Shown here: positions 51,079 through 61,032 of the stretch, piece by piece
Position numbering within the stretch: position 1 is the stretch's first letter
Layout of the letters: each line of letters starts with the position of its first letter
Assembly: GCF_021155765.1 (NCBI RefSeq)
Contig: NC_060110.1
Location: 5,146,001-5,210,000, forward strand
Length of the DNA stretch: 64,000 nt
Source: Diprion similis
Taxonomy: Eukaryota > Arthropoda > Insecta > Hymenoptera > Diprionidae
Direction of reading: 5' to 3'
Position numbers and translations under genes: made by a program
Notes under the pieces: model-generated
Told to the model about the DNA's origin: nothing
What the model saw: the letters and a program-made list of their open reading frames with translations, nothing else
The model's database searches: none

Positions 51079-54000
51079 ATGATGCACAGATCACTTACTT
51101 AGGTTAAAGAGAAGAGAGAATACGAACGAAAGGTAAAAAGACGAGTTGCCAAAGAATCAATTGAAGTCGGCGAGGAAACAAAGGAAAAAAATTGGCAATA
51201 TAGTTTTTGAAGAAAGAATAGTTTAGCATGAAAGTTGCAGCAGCTAGCAAGAGGTCAAGTAACTTGTGTAGAAATATCGCTTTATGCTAAACTTTCATTT
51301 TTAACACACACGCACCGGAATATCACCTTAACATATCACGGCACCGAACATGAATGCCTATTTATTATATATCCATGGCAGTCAACGACACTGTCAATGG
51401 CGTCTTGCCCTTGGCGGTAACAGAGTAACTGATCGTCTAATTTTTTAAGACTCACAAATCTCGCAGCTCACCGCAGCTGAGACATATCATGTATAATATA
51501 TGTATGTACATACGTATTGTACGTACATACTCAAATGGCTCGAATTAGCCGTAGGCAATAACTGATCAGACAACGAGGATTGATGGACTCGCAGTGATAA
51601 TTAGAGAAAAGTTTAACTGGTCGAAAGTAATCTCGGTTGTATATTGAAGGAATCAAAAAACGGTAGAGAGAAAACCGTTCAAAAAATTTTCAACGATATT
51701 ATTTGCACCGTTAGTTATGAACGCGAATGAAATTAATCTATTTACACATAACGATAATACATAAGCTGAGGTATTCAAAATTCTAGATAATATTTTGTAA
51801 TTAGAACGATCAAAGTGATTGAACTCTGGTGGTTTTTTAATCCGATTCTAATAATTTTTTAATTATTTTGTTCAGCATTGAGATCTGCAGAGTCGTTTGA
51901 AAAATGATTTACAAATAGTTGTCTTTACAGTGAATGTAAATAGTTTTTTGCAAATATCGTACAACGTAAGATAAATTTTTCTCAAGAATTACATTCACGC
52001 CTTGTAACTGTACTATAATCGAAGATTTCATACACGTTTTCGAACTTTGTGAACATGCAAAAGCAGAACCGAAAGACATTAGAATCGAATGAAAAATGTT
52101 GGAGTTTAATCATTTTGAAAGTTTTTAGTAGGTATAGTTTAATCGGAATGCTGTTTCAATCTTGTTTACTATCGATTGTGCAAATAACGTTGTTTGGGAG
52201 TATTTGAATAGTTTTTTTCCTCTTTTCTTGACGTATGATTCAGACTGTCTAGCCTAGGCTACTCATCCTTGACCTAATAAATATGCAATAGCTCACCTTC
52301 GCCGAAGAAAATTAGATTCTTGTCTGGGACGAAAACTCCGTTCTGTAAGAATCTCTCCGGTTTGAAGACATCCGGTTCGGAATAATATTCCGGATTCATG
52401 TGTATGCTCCAGATGTTCAGAATCACCGTTGCTTCCTGCGGTATCGTGTATCCCGAAAGTTTAGTTTCTCGAAGAACGCGGCGTGGCCCTATAACCGGTA
52501 CGACTAAACACATCCTTTGCGACTCCGTCAGGATAGCCTCTGTGTATGGCAATCTGTGCACAAATATCACAGCATGAAGCTATTCACATTTAAGCATTTT
52601 TTTTTATTACTGTTTCAAAACTTGATTAAACCGAAATATGATACAACAAAGTTGTGAAGATTGAAATTGAAGTCGATTGAGCTCAAATTTTTCAGAAGAA
52701 CTCATTCTCAATACGAAAAAGAGTCAAAATCCATTAACTCAAATCAAGAAACTATTGATGTTGGTAAGTTTGGAAAGATCACGATATCACTGTACTGGTT
52801 ACAATACAAATTTCTGTGAGCTTTTATACTTTTTTAATTACATTGTTAATTTATTAAGATTAATCTGTAACGATTTGCATTCAAAGACTTTGTGATTCAT
52901 TTGTGACAATAACGTCAACCATTTCTCTCCTTGACGTGTATTGCAGTTTCCAGAATATTTCAAAAACGGTTGAACCGATTTACTTTTTTGCAGAAAGTAT
53001 TCTTGCAAAGTTTATCCTCTTTGACACGAAGCGTGTTTTTTTTTTGTCTGCAAAGTAGCACTTGAAATTGAATTATGATTTCTCTCCTAAATTTACGTCT
53101 ATGCCAATGCTTACTGTAGATTGAATGTACCGAAAAAATGTGCACACAAAGTGCAATCTACATACTCTTATTAAGCTATAAATTCCCCAAATTCAGCCAT
53201 TTTTCCCACCGTCTACTCGTATTATTGTATGTATATCTCCTTGAATTCAACTTGATTACTAAGTCATAACTTTCGAAGCTATGGTTCATCAGGTTGTTGG
53301 TACTTTTAACGTTACCTTTTTTTATCGTTTAGGTCCGGAGTTCTGCCGAAACCGACCACCTTGTCCAACTCTTGGTGAAGCAGTTCTTGAACCTCCTGGT
53401 TCACTATCATGTTCAGAAATAAGAAGTCCAATGTCGTTGTAGTTGTGTTTAACCCGGCGATGAACAGATCCATCATAATCATCACCAGTTCATTTTCTGT
53501 TGCAAATTCACATAACATCAGTGAGATATGTCAAGTTACGAGCAAGAGAAACAACTTAATTGCCAAAGATACGAATTTTACGCATTCGCTGAAGTTTTTT
53601 TTTTTTTTTTTTTTTGTTGTCGATTAATCACATTTTTCCTGGCGAAGAGTTTTCATGGAAGGCAAGAAACTCGCTGAGTTCCGGTACATCAAGTTGTAAA
53701 TTTTGCACACGGATTTATGGTGTGTAACGTATATACGATTTATTTTTAAAAACACGGTAAGATTTTTCAAACACAATCTTTCGTTTACGAAATCACAACC
53801 TAAATAAATAATACGATAGTTATTCAAACTCTGAAAAATTTCAGTTTTCTAAACAAATGGATAATTTACGCTATACCAAGTATTCTCTATATTTTATCTT
53901 AGTGAGCGAGCGTGTAATCAAACGATTTTCGCAAGGTTATAGAAAAGTTAAGAATACTTGCGATATTATGTCAACAAATTATTCGCTTTACAACAAGCTT

Positions 54001-57000
54001 TTCTTTTAACGTTACTACATTTATTATAGTTGGAAGATAAAAACTTGCTTTGCGTATACTGTTTTTTCTTGAGAGACAGATATGAATGTAATAACGCCTA
54101 AAAGTTTGCAACTTAAAATACAGTACTGAGTAACAATGTGCCTAAGGTTTGGAACACTTTGTCTTTATCATTTCGGCGCGATGAAAAAAAAAAAACAAAC
54201 AAGAAAAACAAATAGTAAAGAAAAGCCTAAATTTTAGTGTTCCAATATTTATGAAATTTCATTAAACAGGTTCTTCAATTTGTCACAATGACAATAATTG
54301 TATGAAATTTCTGTCTATACTCTTTGCCATTATGCGATATCGAGCTCACTAAAAAGTTTCTAAAAACGTCCTAAATAAGGCTTTAAAATCAGTACGATAA
54401 GTCAAAATGACAGCGAATTACTTCGCTAATAGAAAATGTATTTAAATTTTCTAATTTTTTTCATACCGATTTCGTATTAATCTTCACCTAACCAGAGCTC
54501 TGTAGAGAACTGACAAAGTGAGTGATTTGTTTGCTATATTGATTTGTCTCTGAAAAGTTTTTCTCTCTCGAAAACATGTTTAACAATAAACTGACAATGG
54601 TAAATGAATCTTTTGCAGCAAGCATATTCTCAAGGTGGTGAAGCGATGTGTTTGAATAATTCATGAACCCGTTACCACAGATGTGTATATATACATTTGC
54701 ATTCAATTCACAAAAGTGAAAGGTTAAACTTCACAAAAGATCTTTAAGAACTTTTCATTCTATTTATGCAATCTTTAGGAACTCAATCCAACAACTTGTG
54801 TTATTTGATACCACACAGCTACTTGCCGTTAAATAATCCATCGGAATTTGCTTCTGAATACATTTCGTTGAGGAACATGTCTATTAAGTCATCCTGCTTG
54901 TTTGCAGTGTAATTTTTCTTATGCTCGTTAATCGTTTCCTGGAACAAATTCAATATTCATAGTCATCAGAAATTTACTCGTATATTCAACGGTTGTATGG
55001 ATTCATTAATTGATGAATGGCACATGTCTCGAGAAATATGTCTTGACTCTGATTTGCTTGTTACAAACTGTCTGCCGAACAACTTTGCATTATTATCTCT
55101 GAATCAAAAAGTGCCTCAAAACAATTTTACAACGGCATTGTAAACATGAAAATGTAAAAGCAGTCTGACACGGGAATGAAGAAACATCATGCTAAAGATT
55201 ATGGATCCCGTAATTTTGGCTATGAAAATAATATTGTGAAATAATAATAAACCATGAAAAATCTCTTCAGCTCCATGTTGACTGTGGTAAGGAGGTTGTA
55301 TCCGGATTTTTCAGGGGCTATGTGCCTGATCCATGGCAGAGCAGATAAAGTACCACCAATCATGTCGAAGGCTCGAGCACGTCGCTTCATCAGATCTATG
55401 AAGTACAGCATTCTATGGCATAAGTCACACGGTTTATAAGTATTCCAGAGATACAATCGGTTCATAAAAAAGTATTATACAAGCAGTGACGTATCTCGGA
55501 AAAACCCGTTGTTTTCAATACCATGCAAGAAATTATTAAACTGATAAAAATTTGATCGGATTCTTGCATGACTATGAAGTCATGAAACGGTAGAAATTCA
55601 AGTGTCTGGGAAATAATTTGGATCCAATCAATTCTCTATCATAGTTTAAATACTTTCCTCCGAGTAGGAAAATAGTTTGGTAAGATTAATTCGAAGTTCA
55701 AAATCACAGTCTTACCCGTGATTTTAGCACATTTCCCAATTTTCATTACATAATAACTATGGAAGTGACGCACCTCGGCCTATCGTCAATTCTTTTTCCT
55801 GCGGTGAGAGTCCACAATACATTTATTACTGCTGGTGCTATGATTTCGTTGAGGCAGTGCACACCACCGTCTTTCATCTTCTCCAGTATGCCATTCAGCT
55901 CCTCTGTCATCAAGTCTAACATTTGACGGCGGCCTAGACCAAGTGCTCGCAAATTTCGTACGAGCCATGCGCGCATTTCTCGCCATTCCCGTCCATCATT
56001 GAAAGTTATTCCTTGAAAATGCAGAAAAGAAGAATTTAAATTACCTGATCTTAATGCTTGAGAGGCATTATGATTGCATTGAAATTCAAAATGATACTTT
56101 TAGCAGATATAAGAACGACGTCTTAATTATACAAATATTTGATAGATAAGTACAAATGTAACATAAAATCACGAACATTCGATGGTTAAAGTATCTAATC
56201 ATTGATGACATTGAAAGCGATTTGAAAATTCTTGCTACCTCATAATTGTGAGGAATTTTCCGCACCGAGTTGTTGCCTCTTGCCTTTAACTTAAAGTCGT
56301 CACATATATGTATATAGTACGTGCATTTGATTTACCAGTTTTACTGCCAAAGTTTCGCAGTTCAATGAATTCGTTCCATGGTCGTCCATCGTACTCCTCA
56401 TTGTGAAGAACCTTTTGAATAGCTTCCTGGTTGGAAACGGCAATGACGTCGCTGCATCCAACACGGAGTGCAACGACATCGCTATCGTACTGTCGAGAAA
56501 GCTCTAGAAAAGCGCAATGCTGGCCACCAAGTGTGCGAGACAAGCTTCGAAGCAGTGGTAAGTTCCCAACTACCGGCCATGGAAAGGGTCCTGTTGAAGT
56601 GGTTTCATTACTCAAAAACACACCCTATACAACAGTCTTCATTCCCTTCAGACTTCGCACTATCGTCGGAATTAAACTCCTTCATTTCAGCTATGTAAAT
56701 TCATAACTGTAGTGTGAAATGTTCACGCGCACGTGACACCATACCACTTGTGACAATCATCTACAGTGCCGGTGATTTAAGAGTTATTGAACTGTTAAGT
56801 AATTTACCAATCGTGTAGATGCTAGTCAGAATCAGCTGAAACGACCTTAACGGAATCCCGAATATTCATTTCTAGCTACATTAACAATAAGTAACACTGT
56901 CACTTATTCGAAAGATTTATTCTGGGAGTATTATTTGAGCAAAATTCAATTAAAAAACAATTAGAGATCAAACAATTGTTCTAACGCCGCTTTAATTTTG

Positions 57001-58057
57001 TATCTTACGAGTGATGTCGCAAAATCCGTACAAATGTTTGTTTGAAATAAAATTTAAAATACGTACTAGTTAATTCAGATTTTTGAATGATTTTTGCATG
57101 TTTTACGAAAAAAGAACGACATGTTTTACACTCCAAAACATTGTTTTTTTCACTCCAACTACATACTGTTCAACGATTGCCAATCTAAAACGTACGTGGC
57201 ATTTGCTATATACATATTTTGACCATACCGCCAAAGTACAACAGTGTGATAACTAAACCATCCAATGTTTGACTTTGCCGATAGTCTCAAAATATGTATA
57301 TAGTGAGTGTTTAATCCTGCGCACAAAATACTACCAGAATAAATCTTTCGAGTAAGTGACACAGTTGCTTCATGAAGCGAGAAATGAAGGTTGGGGATCC
57401 CCTTAAGTGGCTAAGAGTTAAAATATGATCATACAACGTAATCGACTCTAATTGTAAGTTGCTTTTAGAAACAGGATTTGTAAAACGCTGAGTGACTCAC
57501 GCCGGTACTGAACGCGTGCATTCGTCCAACGATATTTGGAACAGTTCCAATACTGTGTCTATACGCAAACAGACCGCTTCAATAGTTACAAATGCCTTGT
57601 TTAAGAGATCAAGTAACCTATTCGTTCGGCATTTTTGTACGTACGAGCACTCATAAGGAAATGTCTGGCAGTAGGAATTTGAATAATTCCGGAAATCAGG
57701 TATTTACAACAGTAGTAATTTCAGGTATTGTGTTGATAAACTTCTTGATAGTTTCGTCTAGTCGCATATCAGTCAAGAATCCCATCCAAAACTTTGTCAG
57801 AAAAGTTAATCATACTCTTGAAAATCAGGAAAAATATTCGTTGTTAATTATTATTCTAATTTATTTTCGGCTTCACGTTACAGCGTTCGTTGATTATTTC
57901 TACTTCTGATCCAAGGTACTTTTATGCACCAGGTAATGGGAACAAAATTAAAGTATAAAGACAGAAGGTTACCTGGTGGATAGTTCTTTCTCTTTCGGAA
58001 AAACAAACAAGCAGCGCTGAGTAGAAGAATAATGGTAATAAGAACACTTGTAGACAT
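50740..58057 (-). CDS. P450-2: CYP2-clan cytochrome P450, CYP305-like (499 aa, 8 exons)
   Basis: Exons in gene order: 58057-57973, 56590-56336, 56011-55774, 55412-55253, 54938-54827, 53496-53316, 52553-52297, 50951-50740; all joins keep frame. The membrane anchor MSTSVLITIILLLSAACLFF is followed by NYPPGPFPWP. C-helix W123-R127, ExxR E354-R357, PERF 409-412 and haem-binding FGEGKRRCPG with Cys434 are intact. The I-helix reads AGLNTT (297-302), with Asn300 where an acidic residue is usual. Intron 5 uses a GC donor (G|GCAAGT); the nearby GT donor would shift the frame into a stop. GPRRVL and the SPKPYD ending recall CYP305 sequences, from memory only. The exon 3/4 join (CCATAG acceptor) and the GTTTAT donor of exon 4 are the weakest splice calls. 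Substrate unknown. Confidence 0.9.
51034..51077. repeat. Poly-A tract in P450-2 intron 7
   Basis: An uninterrupted run of about 44 A, read as poly-T on the P450-2 strand, about 80 bases upstream of the exon 8 acceptor. Length may be inexact in the assembly. Confidence 0.9.
51720..52250. repeat. Dispersed repeat family D, copy 3 (P450-2 intron 7)
   Basis: The left part carries TGATTGAACTCTGGTGG and AATCCGATTCTAAT. The right part carries GCTGTTTCAATCTTGTTTAC and GTGCAAATAACG. Same order and orientation as copies 1 and 2. Confidence 0.55.
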
Positions 58058-59445
58058 TGCACAGTGAATTGACGAGACATACACTGCAGCAGTGTCTTCG
58101 GCTCGAGTGACCAATACAAATAGACATTCCTGTCGACTGTACACTCAGTTCAGTAAACCTCGCCATTGACGTAGAAGCTTCATCCGCTCAATTTACTCCT
58201 GATACGGATGTATGCACTGAAAAACTGCAGTTCTAAGTAACGCGATGTAAGAAAAATTCTTCCATCAAATTGCGCGATGGATTTTCTGGAGGCAATGGTT
58301 TGTATGTAAATTCAACCAGAAAACTTATTCATTCCATAATGCATGCCGAAGGCAATAATACGTGTTGGTTAAAATTAAAAGCAAGCTAAAATCAGAAATC
58401 GAATTTGAAGAAAGTCAATTGTTGGGCTGGACTTGTTATTATCCGGGGAGTTATTCCCCGACATAGAAATAAGTTAATTACAAGCGTGCTAAAGTGGCCT
58501 TCTGATTGGTTTAAATTATCATGGTCACTTTTCCAACCGGTAAAGCGGTTACGCTGAAACTTCATGAACGGTTAGAACGACCTAAAATGCTTCAACAAAT
58601 TTTTCGATTCCCTCTACATTTGAGAAAAATCTCCAAATTGATAATCATGGTAACTTGAAAACGATAATAACTGTAATATCTCTCCCTCATGATCATTCCT
58701 TGCATCTGCGTAAGGAATAATTGAAAATTATGACAAAACTCAATTGATGTTTTGACATGTCGCAGATAAAAGTAAGGACATACAATACACAACACGATAA
58801 CTGATAATAATAGAAACAACGTATCTGTTCGGTTAGGTTAGAAACATCTGATCTACCAATGACTGCCAAGGACTTTCAATGCTTTTCAAAGACTTCCACA
58901 TTGGCTTCCAGAAGACTACATACGATTCTATAGTGACTTCCTGTTACTCCTGATTACTTTCAATGGGAAATTTGGACTACCGATGACTTCAATTGGTTAT
59001 CGGTAACATCGATCGGATTCAAAATTCGCAAAGACTAAGCGGCTGCATATCATCGTGAAAAATTCCACTGAACTACTCGTACCGATCTGAGGTGAGGCTC
59101 TGCTCCAGAATATCATTGACGCTAACCGACGCACTCAGTCTCGCCATCATTATCAAAAGATAAGTCAATTCGAGCAGTTCTTCCTCCAGCATTTTCTAAA
59201 TCGTAATTTCATCGAATTATAAAAATTACCTTTCTATAAAAACACTAAGAATTGGTGGTAAGCTTCTCTTGCCATCTTCAAACGAACATATTATTTTCTG
59301 AGAACTCTAATATAAAGTTCAATAGTAGAATCGGTGCCCAGTTGTATTCTATATCACTTGGTATACCGAAAGGGAATCTCCAGTCTACAACTCGGCCCCA
59401 TTACATGATTTTTGGATAAACATAGGTAATTGCATTTACAAATAG

Positions 59446-59449
<4 letters not shown>

Positions 59450-59530
<81 letters not shown>
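59450..59530. repeat. (AT)n microsatellite
   Basis: AT dinucleotides run for about 80 bp, interrupted by single G substitutions. A 69-codon frame across it encodes only Tyr/Ile repeats and is not a gene. Confidence 0.95.
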
Positions 59531-59536
<6 letters not shown>

Positions 59537-60544
59537 TATAATTAATTAATATATATATCGTCCCATGAAAATACATGCTCGGGATATTTGTTATCAGAGG
59601 TTGATGTCTATGTGTTACACATAACGAGAGTGATTCTCCCGGCACAACCGTGCATGCAAATAAGTAAATTCAATAAACCAGACGGCGTGTATCTTTAGGT
59701 TCGATTAAGTATAAATTTAATTATATGTATATTAAAATTAAACCACCAACTAGATTTAATAATCGTTCAGCATAGATGTTCTTGGTACTTATTAGCTATA
59801 CTCTCAAATATTATTAACATACAAAATTGCTGAATAACGTAAACGATTGACTTTGACTAGTTCTACAGCTTCTCTGTATTTGAAACCAAATTCTCTCGTC
59901 GACGTGACCATTGTCTGAATTCACATACCTTAGCATTATAATTTCTGATTTGATTCTTTATATCATCTATTGTAACGTTCATTTTCCAAAACCAAATCGT
60001 TTGAAGAATATACCTCATCTTTTACCAGATTAATTCATATTTAACCATTTATTATGAACCATCACCTATCCATTTAGGTATAGTGCATGAAAGAATCGTC
60101 TGCAGGATTTTTCAAAATCATCGAATTTTTCTCTAATAATCCACAGGTATCGGTACAATTTTTTTTTTCTTGTTTTAGGCAAAAGTTTTTCATTTCAGAA
60201 TCAATTCCAGTGACTCTATCTTGACGATTTGGACCCAGAGCAACGAAGAGAAGGCATGAAAATACCAATGGCACGACCGTCAAGAAAATGCGAAAAAACG
60301 GAGAAAGTTGTTCATCTATTGATTTTCATTCGGGTCACATGTATCAGTACAATCTTTGTACATACATATCGTATGCTGCGGAGGTGCATTGCGTCTATGC
60401 GTAGGGCGCAACTCATATACACTCACAAGCTCCATTAGTTACATCGCATATACTACTTTTCATATACTGTTCAAAGTGATATGTATTGTGCTTCTCCATC
60501 TTAAGATGATAGTCAGCTCTGTTATGTGATGTTCGATGATTTTC

Positions 60545-60850
60545 ATATTCTTATATGTACTTCACTAGTATAAATCAACTAATGTATGTATTATACACTG
60601 ACTCCCGAAGACTTGTACTAGGCTTCAGATGTAATTGATGTACTGAAACCATATTCTTTTATGTACTTTGCTAGTAATTACCAACTACTGTATGTATAAT
60701 ACACTGACACCCGTACAATTGTACTAGAATTAAGATGAAATTGATGTACTCAAACCATATTCGTTTATGTACTTTACTAGTATTTACCAACTAATTGTAT
60801 GTAGTATACACTGACACCCAACCCTTGTACAAGGATTAGGCTGTAATGAA
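60545..60850. repeat. 107-bp tandem repeat, about 2.8 copies
   Basis: The landmark ATGTACTT recurs at 60554, 60661 and 60768, exactly 107 bp apart. Each unit also contains an ACTAGTA-like block, an ACCAACTA block and TATAATACACTGACACCC or a close variant. Copies are moderately diverged and non-coding. Confidence 0.75.
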
Positions 60851-61032
60851 TAATATGCTGGAACTAAACTTAAACAGAATTTCGTTGTTGTACTGTCGGT
60901 GTTTCTATTTCCCAATTCTCTATGCACGGGATTCAAAGTTCACATTCTTCGGCCGTTCCTTCCGTTCCGTAGTTTGCGGCGAAACAAGACTGCGCAATCG
61001 ATTCGAATCGCTACATGACGTCGAGGAAGTGC

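Larger units (their letters stand above)
58060..61030. other. Gene-free region between P450-2 and the satellite
   Basis: No coding sequence is supported. Around 58845-58995 there is a loose run of GACTTC/GACTAC-type motifs. The AT microsatellite and 107-bp tandem repeat are listed separately. The P450-2 promoter should lie just above 58057, but I see no clear TATA box there. Confidence 0.5.
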
